A stretch of 64,000 nucleotides of DNA. Source: Typha latifolia (Eukaryota; Streptophyta; Magnoliopsida; Poales; Typhaceae). This document shows, piece after piece, positions 28,001 to 48,349 of the stretch. Numbering within the stretch: position 1 is the first letter of the stretch; every line of letters begins with the position of its first letter. The notes beneath the pieces are model-generated. The model was not told the DNA's origin. It saw nothing but the letters and a program-made list of their open reading frames with translations, and did not search any database. The position numbers were made by a program, and so were the translations under genes. Location: NCBI GenBank assembly GCA_019914945.1, contig CM034108.1, positions 10,976,280 to 11,040,279 of the forward strand. Reading direction: 5' to 3'.

Positions 28001-28461
28001 GATAGTCAGTGGGAAAAGGAATGCAGGTTTCTATCAATTCGGCAACTCTGTTAACCTCCTTGGCTATGTGAGCATCAAATAGATTAAACAAGTATTTATA
28101 TTGTTGTTTCTTACTTATTTAAGATCTATAAGTGTGCTTAAACTTATGTCAGGCATGGGAGCTGTGGAAAGAGGGTAAATGGTTTGAGCTTATAGATGCG
28201 TCACTAGGTGATGGGTATGACAGGGTTGAGCTAGAGAGAAGCATTAATATAGCATTAATGTGCGTTCAAGAGAATGCTGTGGATCGACCCACCATGTCCA
28301 ATGTCATTACAATGCTAAGTAACGACAGTCCAAGTCTACCAGATCCTAAGCAGCCGGCTTTCTTCAATCTGAGGATCGCAACTGAAGCAGAGGAACTATT
28401 AAACCTAACAGGAACTTGTAGTGTAAATGACGTGACAATCACAACTCCATATGGTCGATAA
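25032..28461 (+). CDS. CRK3: cysteine-rich receptor-like kinase, 714 aa
   Basis: DUF26 receptor kinase on the plus strand. Exons: 25032-25974, 26384-26488, 26566-26753, 27289-27499, 27589-27826, 27917-28067 and 28153-28461, total 2145 bases in frame. The ATG at 25032 is preferred over the in-frame 24882 because it directly precedes the signal peptide, which contains a run of seven Phe encoded by a TTC microsatellite. The two DUF26 motifs are [13 protein letters not shown] and [14 protein letters not shown] Pro-rich linker precedes the membrane helix. The kinase keeps [19 protein letters not shown] (519-521), DFG (539-541), SPE and the [12 protein letters not shown] tail. Exon sizes 105, 211, 238, 151 and 309 equal those of CRK2 and CRK4. 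It looks fully functional. Confidence 0.92.
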
Positions 28462-29867
28462 TATTATTTTAATTGTTACTTTGTGATTGAGAACATATAA
28501 CAAATCTAAGTTTGTCTTACAGAGAAATATCCATAGGCATATATACCCCATGTTCTGCCATCTGAACACATATGTTACCCCCATGTTTGCCTTTTAATTT
28601 TACCTGACGAATGTATTCAATGCTTGATTTGGCTAATAGACATAAGAAATGCTTCGGATCCTTTAAACTTTAAATACATGTTTTATTATGTTGTAGGGAT
28701 ATACCTACACATATTTTTTTTCTTAGTTCAGGGGTTCGACGTGGATAATTAAAAAGTCAGGAAGTATATGTAAAAAAAAATGTGATAGTTTAAGAGGCTC
28801 AAATGTAATTATTCAATTATTAGAGAAGCTAATGTTTAGCAACATAAGTTACTCTTTTTTTCTTTATATTGTTCTTTTTGCGAACACTCTTTTACCGCCC
28901 CCATGGGAACCTCAATAATAACTAGTGATTAAAAACATTATTTGATTGCTATGTCACATGTGGAGGGTTGTATTTTTTCTTTTTCTTTTGATCAAATAGT
29001 CCATAGACAAGCAATTCCATCTACTCCAATAAGGGGGAAATAATTTAGAGAAGCCCCATTACTAGGACAGCATGAAGAAAGGAGCATGAAACCCAATGGG
29101 CGAACAAGATCTAAATGAGACAACACCCACAGCACAAACCTAATATCAGCTAACTGTAGCTTCATTACAAACTGACGAGGGTCTTGAAGCAGTATAACTA
29201 TCGGCTACCAACATGCCAATACCAACAACAACTCAAGGAGGATGATACTGCAAGGCGGTAAGGGCGATGGGTTTGAAGCTGGAAGGACTGCCAAGGCAAT
29301 GAGGGAGGAGCGGTGAGGAAAGATAGCAAGGCGGTGATGGAGTGATGGGGTGGGAGTGGCAAAGGAGATGGGTTAATGCTACGAGGAAGTCACTATGTGG
29401 GTGGCATGGTAGTGAGAATAGAGCAAACGGTGGAGTAGGTGACTACTCCAGGGGTCGGGCTAAGGCGAAGCTGATGGCAGAGACTAGCAGATCCTGGCAA
29501 AGCTAGAGGGAGGGATGGCTACAAGGCACCGAACTAGCAAAGGGTGGAGAGAGAAAAGAAAAAAAGAAAAAGGAGAAGAGAAAGGGAAGGAGGGAAGGGA
29601 GAAACCCATAGAGGAGAGGGAAAACCCAGCTAGGAGAGTGGAGGGAAGTTATAGGCGATGGTAGGGAAAGCCAAGACAAGGTAAGAAAGAGCCCCAAACC
29701 CTAGCGAAACTCTCTACTAGGGTCAACTGTTGAGTATGGAGGGTTGTTTAAGCCTTCTTTGAACCATTCTGTTATCTTCTTCCTTCTCCAAAATTCTGTA
29801 TCAACCTCTCAAGAAAAAACCTCAACAATACATAGTTATTTAAGAAATAATTTCCTTTTCACTCGCT
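28462..29867. other. CRK3 3' flank and spacer
   Basis: 28540-29000 is homologous to 36456-37020, marking the end of the duplicated CRK unit. 29000-29720 is purine-rich with no coherent frame. No gene seen. Confidence 0.6.
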
Positions 29868-30880
29868 AAACTATCACCCATTTTCACATTGACTTCCTAA
29901 ACTTTCTTTTGGTACACACTGGCCCCACCTTATACTATCAGAAATACCTCACCCCTCTGACACTATTGACAAAATTAATGAATCGACCAAATTACCCCTT
30001 CACTTATAATGACGAGATAATTAAGTGGCTTAACTAATATTAAATTTTTTTAAATTTTTTAACTCCTTCGTTACCATCTCCCTCTGCCTTAATCCCCATT
30101 CTAAATATTTTAATTTTTTTTTAATTCCTTCGTTATCCTCTCCTTCTACCTTAATTCCGATCCCTCCCTCCTCCCCAATGGCTCTTGCGACTTCTTCATC
30201 AATGTTGGGCTCGGAGAAAAAGGCAACGGTAATGTCTGTCTCTATCCTTCTCAACGGCTCTTGTGACCTCTCCGATGATGCCGGGCTCAGAGAAGAAGGC
30301 AACGACAACACTGGACTCAGAGAAGAGGGATGCCGGGCTTGGAGATAAGGGCGTGAGGCATTTGGAGAGAGAGAGAGAGAGCTCTAAGAAGAGGGAGACG
30401 ACGACGGGGAGGAATTTGGAGAGAGAGAAAGGGCTCGAAGAAGATGGCAACGGTGATGCCGGGCTTGGAGAAGAGGGTGGATCTGTCTCACCTTGATCGG
30501 CCGCAGTCACCGGAGGCGGTGGTATAGCGACAGAAGCTATGCCGATCCAAGATCCAACTCTGACCGGGATATGGATCTTGTGGTGTATTCAAGCTCGAGC
30601 ATGCCGGAGAGGAGGGTGACGGTAGGCTACGGAGGAGGTGACGGTGGTCAACGCCGTAGATGCGATGGCTATGGTAGTGGAGGTTGTAGTGGGAAGCCAC
30701 AATAATGGAGGGAGAGAATGAGGGGTATTTTCGTCTACCTAAAAGTTTCTCATGACTTAGCATATGACTTGCATATGTACGAGAGTAAAATTGTCATATA
30801 TTTGTCAGGTGATTATCACATGATATTTTTTGGACAGAAATAGGTAACGGAAGGGGTTAAGTGAGATATTTTTGATAGTA
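29868..30880. mobile_element. Possible Mutator-like non-autonomous element
   Basis: The left end (about 29868-29990, with actatcagaaatacctcac) and the reverse complement of the right end (about 30780-30877, with actatcaaaaatatctcac) are clearly related, giving long imperfect inverted ends. The interior (30170-30720) is GC-richer with short repeated cggagaagaaggcaacg-like phrases. Such interiors are common in Pack-MULE-type elements. The right end stops where CRK promoter homology begins. No transposase is present. Confidence 0.4.
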
Positions 30881-31243
30881 CTTTTTGTAAATTGTGTAAC
30901 TTTATGGTTCAATCTGTAAATATCTACTATTGACTAAGTCAACCGTCAATGTCTGTCTTCCTCGAAGTATATTGTTTACGTTTCACAGGTTCAACTTCAT
31001 CAAGCATAATTGCGTGCGTAACAAAGTCTTCACCTCTCTTCTCCATCCTCCCACCTCAAACAAAACACCATATCCATCCCTCTCCTCTTCTCCTTCTTCT
31101 TCTTCTTCTTCTCCCTCCTCCGCCAATCCCTTCTACCACTTCTGCGATGACAACGGCAACTACACAGCCAACACCACCTACGCCACCAACCTCAACCAGA
31201 TCCTCTCCTCCCTTCTTACCAACGCCTCTCGCTCATCATGTAA
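30881..31243 (+). pseudogene. CRK promoter plus truncated exon 1
   Basis: 30881-31075 is nearly identical to the CRK5 5' flank, including an intact inverted W-box pair (30930-30942). The start codon equivalent reads ATA (31069-31071). Part of the signal-peptide coding sequence is deleted. Coding homology ([19 protein letters not shown]) stops after NASRSS at about 31239, before the first C-x8-C-x2-C motif. No kinase follows. It is a promoter-bearing dead fragment. Confidence 0.85.
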
Positions 31244-32215
31244 GCTTCTTCCATATATTTTAGATAGTAATCATACGCTCTCATATGGCAGTTGTAGAGT
31301 GTAGAGTAGCGTAGCATTTGTACTTTGATTGATGTTATCAAGTAATCTCTTAGAAAAGTATTTTAACTAAGAAAGCTTACTTGATTATTTTTATTATTTA
31401 TATATTCTAGCATGTATATTTTTGTGTGTTTATATATACATATACATTTACTTTTGAGTTTCATTTAAAATCTTTTTAGGATTTTGTGATCATTATTGTT
31501 TTTTAAGATTTTTTTGCTAGTTTTAACTATTTTGAGTTCCTAAAATTTTTGTGCATTTCTAAAATATATTAACTAAAAAATAATACAGATTATATAATAA
31601 TTTTGAGCGGAAGCATGAGCCTATGAATGACTACATGAATCAAATGTAATTTCATGTGACATATTTTTTTTTCATCCTTTAATGTTTTTTCTTGTATTGA
31701 TTATATTATTTATCAATGGTCATTCAATATATACATCATATCGCATAAATATTTTGATTGCAAAACAATCTTGTGCATATGCTCTTCACTACACATTATC
31801 TTTCAAACTTCCACTTCATCAAGCACAAGTAACAATTCTAGGCTAGACCTCTCTTCTACCTCCTTACTCCTCTATCAATTTTACCCTGAATATACTTCAC
31901 AGATATCCCTACTATGGACAAAATTGCAGTACAGCGGATAAGGTGGTAATTGAGGAACATTCGGTAGATGTCTGAGTTTAATTTGAAGTGTTTCTTTTAT
32001 TAGATAATTACACACGCACATATATGCAGTGTTATTAAATTTGATGAAAAATTAGAATCAAAATCAATCCAAATCTTAAATTTTAGTAATAATAAAATTT
32101 GGCTCTGCGTTTATTTTTTTATATTAAAATATATAAATTTATATAAGAGATTAGCATAAGAGTCTATTTTATTATTTTAAAAATTAAAATATTTCTTTTT
32201 AATGCAAATGCCCGG
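31244..32215 (+). pseudogene. AT-rich spacer with a second CRK scar
   Basis: 31244-31790 is AT-rich with no gene. 31800-31880 resembles a CRK 5' leader (cttccacttcatcaagcac). It joins directly to 31880-32010, which resembles the start of CRK4 intron 1 (ctatcaattttaccctgaa). The whole first exon is therefore missing between them, and 32010-32215 is AT-rich. I read this as an internal deletion of another CRK copy. Confidence 0.5.
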
Positions 32216-32400
32216 CATCTGGTAAATTCTTGTATGGTTTATTCTGTAAATATCTCCTGTTAACGGAGTCTTAGCATAGTCCCTTTTTTTTCTCGAAGTA
32301 TTGTTTACGTTTCAGCCTTCCACTTCAACTAACTATCTACACCACTTCTCTCCCTTCTCCCTTCTCCCTCCTCCCACCTCAAACAAAACACGGCGCAACC

Positions 32401-36224
<3,824 letters not shown>

Positions 36225-36289
36225 TGTTAGTTCAATTGGTGTTTTGTATGTCAAGATTGTTAAGATATAAAATAGAGCCAACTGTGATG

Positions 36290-36480
36290 GTTGAAAGTTT
36301 TTTGGTAAAATATTTCACCCTTCCACCTCATAATCAACTAGTCAAGTCTACACATCTATTCTCCCTCCTCCAACCTCAAACAAAACACCATGCACGCCAT
36401 CGCCATCACCATCACAATTTCTCTCCTCTTCTTCTCCTTCATCCTTTTCTTCTCCCTCCCCATGTTCCTCCATCTGAGCA
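36290..36480 (+). pseudogene. CRK 5' end fused to a CRK 3' flank (deletion scar)
   Basis: 36290-36389 matches CRK 5' leaders (cacctcaaacaaaacaccatg). An ATG at 36390 begins a signal-peptide-like stretch MHAIAITITISLLFF. At about 36456 the sequence switches directly to the conserved 3' flank that also follows CRK3 (28548 onward). All DUF26, membrane and kinase exons are missing. Confidence 0.75.
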
Positions 36481-38071
36481 CATATATTACCCTATGTTTG
36501 CCTTTTAATTTTATATAATAGATGTATTCTATGCTTGATTTGGCTAATAGATTAATGCTTCGATTCTTTGGTGACTGATTTATTATGTTGTGGGGATATA
36601 AATACACATATAGTTTAACTAATAGTCACCATATTTCTATATTTTACATTCATATTTCTATCCATTCAATGTTTAGAGAGTCCAAGTTATATATATATAT
36701 TTTTAGTTGAGGGGTCTATGGATATATTCATTTGTTTTTTAGCTCAGGAGTTTGACTTGGATAATAAAAAATTTTAGAAAATGTATGTTAAAAAAATGTG
36801 ATAGTTGTGGGGGGGAACTAAACTTAATTATTAAAAAAGAAGTCAAAATGACTTATATATAGAAAGTTATTGTTCAGCAATGTACATTACTTCTTTTCTC
36901 TTTATGTTATTTATTTTCCAAACATTCTTTTACCACCCAAAAGGAACCTCAATAGTAGCTAGTGATTTGAAAACATTATTTGATGGCTATGTCACATATT
37001 GAGGGTTGTATTTTTGTTAAAAAAAACATTGTGTTAGGAAGAATTCTAAGTAACATAAAATATAAGAATTCTAAGTAACATAAAATATGATTTCAACAAC
37101 ATCTGAAATATTAATCAATTTTCTCTCCAAACTGTATTTTGACATCCACCCAATTGAAATGGATGGCAACATACAAAGTATGTACCTTGATTTTCACTTT
37201 GAGACACAGTTTATAGAACCTATAAACAAAATAATTATTCTAAAATATATGTTAAACATATTCCACCAAAAGGCCCCTAATCTTAAACCTTCAATACCTT
37301 CACTCTTTGGACATTTCTAAGCATATATGCCTGGTGAGTCCTGGCCTTTTCCACTCTTCGGTGGTCCAAGAAAGCTCCCATAAGACTTTTTCTCTCTATT
37401 TTCATTCAATCGCTCTCCAATTAATTAGGAATCGCTAGTCCTCCTTTCTTCACAAATTCTCGATGGAGAAGGCACTAACTAGGACAATCAAAAAGCCTCG
37501 CCGGCTCACGAAGCTCATGAGTTCAGCTTGTTAAGAGCTCGATTTTTATTTGTAAACAATTCTATTATTTTAGACTCTTAGATATTTAGTCCGGTGTCGA
37601 AAATTAGGCAATATAAATATGTCTTTATAAGTATCATTCCCTTTAATGCAATAAAATTAATTGTTAGATTAGCTTAATATAACACTTAGATTTTGGATCG
37701 ATTCGTTAGCCCACGTAGGCTTATTAAGTTGTCGAGCTGAGCTCGAGCTCATTAAACTCGAGCTGAGCAGAATCAAGTTGAGCTTCTCTAACTCAAGCCA
37801 AGCTAAATTTTTTCTACTCTCGAGCCGAGGCAAGCTGGCCCAGCTCGCTCAAGCTCGGCTAAGCTACGCAGGTTCACACACCTAGCACTAACCCCAAAAG
37901 TATCCAAATCTTTTACAACGTATTTGACGAGATATTCTGTTGCCTTTTCTCGATCATTTCAGGCCATTTTCTTGGCCTATAATGACGTCCCTAAATCAGT
38001 TTGAGTTGATCTGAGCATAGTGCTTTTTGTAAATTGTGTATTTTTATGGTTCAATCTGTAAATATATACTG
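36481..38071. other. CRK 3' flank, repeats and CRK5 upstream region
   Basis: 36481-37020 is homologous to 28560-29000. 37021-37320 is AT-rich with a 77-codon open frame of no known family. 37690-37890 is the AGCTCGAGC-rich repeat also found at 24740 and 50880. 37979-38071 aligns with the CRK3 upstream region. Confidence 0.6.
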
Positions 38072-38084
38072 TTGACTAAGTCAA
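38072..38084 (+). promoter_or_regulatory. Inverted pair of W-box cores upstream of CRK5
   Basis: TTGAC-TAA-GTCAA lies inside the near-palindrome GTTGACTAAGTCAAC, 126-138 bp upstream of the CRK5 ATG. It is also preserved at 30930-30942. Both cores fit TTGACY on their own strand. WRKY control is an inference. Confidence 0.6.
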
Positions 38085-38209
38085 CCATCAATGCCTCTCT
38101 TCCTCGAAGTATTGTTTACGTTTCACACGTTCAACTTCATCAAGCATAATTGCGTAAGTAACGAAGTCTTCACCTCTCTTCTCCATCCTCCCACCTCAAG
38201 CAAAACACT

Positions 38210-42875
<4,666 letters not shown>

Positions 42876-45800
42876 GTGCAAATACGAGAAAATATTATTA
42901 AGTTTAAAACCTTTATAGATTGATGAATAAGTACTTTCCCTATACTGCTATAAAAGGCCCTGTAGTAATGTTTCGTGAGTGTGTAACACTTGTATCATTG
43001 GTAAGATCCTAAAGAACATAGGATCTACATCTATCCTGTCTCCGGTTGCTTCTATCCATCTCATAAGTGAATAGAATAAATGGTAAGTTCGCCTGAGTTG
43101 TTCATGGAAAGATATATTTATTTATCTGTAGCCTTTGAAATGTGCATCGCATTAACCATAGCAAAGGAAAGTGTTTTGAGCTCAGGTATTCTACTTAATT
43201 TCTCTCAATTTTTATCGATATCGAATGGCTTGCTAAGGATCATTATGCTTGTCGGCTAATTACAATTGTAGACCCAAATACCCTTGAATAAGGCCATTTT
43301 TTTGTTAGAAACTTTGTATGAAATTCCATGTTCATGCAAAATGTTATTTGTTAGAAATACTATATTATTTGGAGGTAGTGTCTAGTCTTAAAATTAACTT
43401 TGAGAAGAGTTCTTTGATTTATTTAGACAATAACACTGAGGAGAGAATACTTTCCTAAGATGCTCAATTGTAAGGTGGACAAGCTACCCATAAATATTTG
43501 ATTTTGACCCTCTCGTGATAGTAATTGAGAAAGTAGAAAAAAAAAATTAACTGATTGGAAGAGTAAATTATTATTTTTAGGTAGTAAGATTATTAGTCAA
43601 TTCTGGGTTAAGTGTCATCCATTTTTACTATTTCTTATTCTTTTTATTGCCTAGATAAGTGAGGAAGAGAGTTGACAAGTTTGTGAGAAGAAGAAGGATA
43701 TCATTTAACTGATTGACAAAGAGTGTAAGAAAAAAAGAAAATGGGGTTATACAAGTGTGAAAGATTTGAAAAAAGATGAATGTAGCCTTCTTAGCTAAAT
43801 GGTTCTAAAAGTCATTGAAGAACGGAAATTAGATTCAGACAAAAATGATAATGCAGAGATATAAAAAACATAATTTACACTCTGAGATTTTTGTATAATT
43901 TTCTGAACAATGAGGGATAGTTATCAACGGTGCTACCTAGTATTCGAAAGATTAAAATACCCATAAACATATAAAGCATTTATTTGGCTAACTTATAATA
44001 GTATAATATTGATCAAAGATAATCTGCTTAAGAGAGGTTGGACTAATAACAATAAGCATATCATTTGAAGTATGGCTTGGCTCGGCCTAAACCCGACTCG
44101 AAGCTAAGCCGATATAAACCCTAATTAAATACACAATAATTGTTGCATTGGTTCAATTTCAGGGTCCCACCTCCTTGAACCAATCAGACCATTGGAAACA
44201 CAGTAGGCATACAGTAATTCACCTCATTGGAATCATTACCTCCTCTCTTCAGTGGTCTGTGCTCGTCGTCAAAAGCTTAAAAGTGCTCATGCCCCGTATG
44301 GCCATAGAGTCATGCCTTGATGATAGCAACTAGATGACCACCTTCATGATCCAATTAATATTCTTGCATTACCTCACTTTGGCACTGTCAGGAAGCACTG
44401 AAGAGGGTCCATCACCACCTGCATGCTTGTAAAGCGAGTCATGATGCTGAAGGAGGAAGAGAAGGTATCTCAGCAAGTCATCAGAAAAGCAAAAGATCCC
44501 TACATGATAATGCTAGTGATTGGCCTGAGAGATAAGAAAATAAGAGTAATTTATCATAATTTTAAACTTAAATATCGAGGAGTGTTTCATTCTTTCACCT
44601 GTCAAAAGAAAAATTGCCAATGGAATGATTTATTAGATGAGGAGCTATTATTTATTTATTTATTTATCATAGTGTATTGTAAAGTGAAGTTTAGCTAAGA
44701 AAATATGAGACTAGATATGATTGAATAAATTCCTAACCTAATCAGTAATTTCTATAAAAATATTAAAAACTTTTAAATAAAAGTCGTTGATTCAGTCAGC
44801 GACTTCTATTTGAAAGTTCTCTGAAACCAAAAATGACTAATAAAGAAATTTTTCTATAAAGTCAGTTGATTTTATTAACGAAGCAATTTACATTTAAAAG
44901 TCGCTGATTAGATCAACAGTTTCCACGTAATCATTGTATTGTCTCCTATCTTTCAATTTTGAAGTGGACAAGATATGTAAACTAAATTTCTGGGAGGGCT
45001 AGTTTAGTCAAAACCTCTAGCCTCTTACTCTACTAATCTTTCATCTTTACTAGAACCATTGTACTAACATCTTGTACTACTAATTTTTGGACTCTGCCCA
45101 AGTACTTGTAATCATGTATATAAAGGCTTGCAAAGCATCTGGAGAAATTAGCTTCGGAATCGAAGGATTGAAGCGCACGCGGATGTACTTCCCAGTTACC
45201 AGAGAGTGACCTTGAGAGTTGTTCTTAGGTTTCTTTCTCTTTGTGTTTTAGAAAGTTGGGTATATATTAGTTTAAATATCATGGGCTCAAATTTTGAGTG
45301 GAGATTTGCTCAGGGTTTAGATGGAGAAGATAGAAGAGGAGATAAGAGAAAATTAGAGGAGGAATAGATTTGTTTTTTTGCTTCTCTTTCTACAGCGAGA
45401 ATAGGAAAACAAAAAATGGAGAGAAAAAAAATAGCATGTAAAGTCGGAGAGAATATTTTTCACTTTCTTTCTTTTTTTTTGTTTAAAAATTTATTATTAT
45501 CTTTTTCTTTTCTTTTTCTCTCTTGTTTTTTTTTCTCTCTCTTCGTCACTCCATCTAAATAGTGTTTCCGAACCAACCAACTCTAGTAGAGTTGGTAGGT
45601 ACCTTCCCCATGACCGCAACGGCTTTGAGCAAATCTCGGTAGCATTTAATTTGGAGCAATTGTTCGATGACGCACCTCTGTATTTAAAGAGGGTCGACAC
45701 TTTGTCTAATCTATATCTAGCTTTCGGATTTATGAACGATAAAAAAAAAGTGTTTTCGAGCTTTTTTTTTTCTTTTTTTTTCTTTTTTTTGAATAAAAAA

Positions 45801-46401
45801 AAAGTGTCTTCTTTTTTATCCCAAATCTCCAAGGAAACCTACTTAAGATCCAAATTAGCCCTAAGATTATTAATAGTTATCCTTAATTAATTTGTCGTCT
45901 ACCAATTAGTTATACTGCTGTGCAAGCACATGCATAGTAACTACTCCACATGCTAGCCTACATAAAATAATAGAAACCTTTTCATATGAATACAACTACT
46001 CCACATGAGAAAATGGTTAACTTTTTTATATTCACACCAGATGTTAGTCTTTAAGAACTATTCATAGTCATGTAGCTCTCTCTTTCCTTCTATCTTAATT
46101 AATGCAAATCTTCACACGGCTTTATATGTAGCACTAGTACTATAAGTCAACAAAGACATTTACCTGGAATATGGGTGTGTTCAAATTTAAACTCATTAAT
46201 CTGCCAACTTTTCTGGGCCAACTTAGGAATCCACCAACTCTTAGCTGACTCTGTCTGTCATATTATTAGACAGTCTATGCTCTGAGAAGTGCTCTCCAGA
46301 TTGCTCTCCAAACTCCTCTATTTATACCACCACCATTAGCCTTGTGATAACCTCAAACATATCTAGAATACTTTTCCATAGACTTAAAAGTGTTGGCAAA
46401 G
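42876..46401. other. 3.5-kb intergenic region separating the CRK cluster from other genes
   Basis: AT-rich. 44730-44930 contains repeated aaaagtcgctgatt-like phrases resembling repeat debris. 45410-45530 and 45740-45800 have long T and A runs. Open frames at 44148-44698 and 45497-45832 have no recognisable family. 46200-46400 is the probable promoter of the phytocyanin, with tatttatacc at 46319. Confidence 0.55.
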
Positions 46402-47273
46402 ATGGCAGCATTGAAAGCATTCATCTGCATTGCATCAGTGTTTGCTCTCGTTCAGGTAACAATGAGCATAGACTATACGGTCGGCGGGCCAACCGGCAGC
46501 TGGGACGCGACCACCGACCTGAAGACGTGGGCGACGAACCAGAAGTTTACGGCCGGCGATAGCCTGAGTGAGTGTTTGTAGATCTCATACATTGATCATA
46601 TAAATGGTTTTGACTCTTGGCCTAAGCTAAGTGGATACTATTTGATACTTTATGTTACTTTTTGGGATTACCTATTGAATATGCCTGCATTTTTCTCTTT
46701 CTACATCTGCAATGGTAAAAGTTTCACGCATAATTAAATTGGCATTCTTTCCTTCTTTTTCTTGAATTAGATGAATTTATCCAAAATGAGCCACATTGTC
46801 TAAATTAAATTTTTTTTCCTACAGTTTTCAAATACCAAGCATCCCATGACGTGCTTCAGGTATCAAAAGCAAGCTACGATGCATGCACAGCCGTCAGCCC
46901 ATTAGCTTCATACACAGGAGGAAGCACCACCGTCAAGCTCGCCGCCCCGGGGAAGAGATACTTCATCTGCGGCGTGCCAGGGCACTGCGCCGCCGGGATG
47001 AAGCTGGAAGTCGACGTCGTCTCCACGGCCGTCGCAACCCCGCCGCCAGCCTCTCCTTCTCTTCCCCCTTCAAAGCATCATGAGAAGAGCTTGCCTCCTT
47101 CACCATCGCCTTCTCCGGCGTCGGATTCGATAGCGGCGACACCAGCATCGGAGTTTCCGGTGGAAGCTGCACCGGCATCACCGCCGAAAGCTTCGGCGGC
47201 TGCTGGACTTGGCCGGTGGGGGCAGGTTGCTTGGGGGATATGGGTGATGGTGGTGATGGTCTTGGCTCTGTGA
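46402..47273 (+). CDS. Phytocyanin (uclacyanin-like blue copper protein), 204 aa
   Basis: Two exons, 46402-46567 and 46825-47273 (615 bases in frame). The intron position is the usual one for phytocyanins. A signal peptide (about 1-22) precedes a plastocyanin-like domain that starts DYTVGGPTGSWD. All four type-1 copper ligands are visible: His63 (ASHDV), Cys104, His109 and Met114 (CGVPGHCAAGM). Cys76 and Cys110 would form the usual disulfide. Met as axial ligand makes it a redox-capable uclacyanin/plantacyanin type and not an early nodulin-like protein that has lost copper. A Pro/Ser/Ala-rich arabinogalactan-like region and a hydrophobic C-terminus (WGIWVMVVMVLAL) predict a GPI anchor at the plasma membrane. 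The ATG at 46402 begins the signal peptide. Confidence 0.92.
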
Positions 47274-48349
47274 GTTATATGACATGATGGAGATTTGTAT
47301 ACCAGGCTGTGAATTTTAATTTTGCTCTTTATGTACCCGAGGTCCTAGATAATAAGATCATCTCCAATTCTTTGTTCATTGTGATTATATGAGACTGATA
47401 ATATAACTTCCTATGCAATTTATTTTCAGGAAAGCAAGAAATGGTTACATATACACTTTGAAGGAAAATAAAAGAAAAATGCAAGTAACTTCAATTTAGC
47501 GGACAGAAACACCAGCATGCAGATCTTTGCTGTCATGTAAGCGTTTCTAAATTATATAGAGTATAAATTTTACCAACCTAGCAACATAGTAGTTTATGAT
47601 TTAATTGGATACTTCTCAAACAAGTCAATGTACTAGGTAAAAGGGTTCCAACTTGTGAACCAATTTCTTGGTTCACAATGCGATATAGATGACCTGCAGT
47701 GACTGTTTAAATCATGGCCGTGCCGGCCGACAGTCGGCACGGGCCGTGGCACGTGCCGTAAGAAAAGGAGAGAAAAATTTACCACTTTGGCCGTCGCTCC
47801 ACAACTTTAAGTTTTAAACCCCCTCTCTCTTTTCCTCTCCCTCAGCTAGGGCACCCGACACGAGCTCTGATGAACAGCGTCGGCAACAGTGAGCTCGACA
47901 ACAACGAGGCCAATGGCAAAACTATTAGAAAGAGTGCCGAGCCACGTGCCGGTATTACTCACCTCTTTTCTCAAACTCCAGTCCTATTAATTCAGCATCA
48001 TCACATTAACTATGGTGCCTTCCCCTCTTCCAAGACTGAACTGCTTTCCTGTAACACTTGATAATAGAAAAGATTAGAAAGAAAAACTGTTAATGTCTCA
48101 CGGATCAGCATACCTAGCTGCTATCACTTTTAGAGATTCAAAAGTTCTGCATTATTGGTCGATGATAAGGGTTGAGTTATTTACAATAATGTACAATTAG
48201 CCATTAAGTCATCCATCCCGAGAGCTTCAGTTCAAAGTTTGAAACTCACAAACTAATCTTCAGATGAAATTTAGACAATGTTGTCTTACACATTGCAGAA
48301 GTAAATGAGTCTAGAGAAATTAGCAATTTACTGCTAATGGACAATGATC
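47274..48349. other. Intergenic region
   Basis: No gene. About 47715-47760 has a GC-rich inverted repeat (CCGTGCCG and CGGCACGG), probably repeat-derived. A 63-codon frame at 47870-48061 has no family resemblance. Confidence 0.6.

Noticed and set aside
45497..45832. 111-codon minus-strand frame with a non-repetitive middle section
   Set aside because: Both ends are poly-Lys or Arg from homopolymer runs, and I recognise no family in the middle. An organelle-derived insertion was considered but could not be supported.
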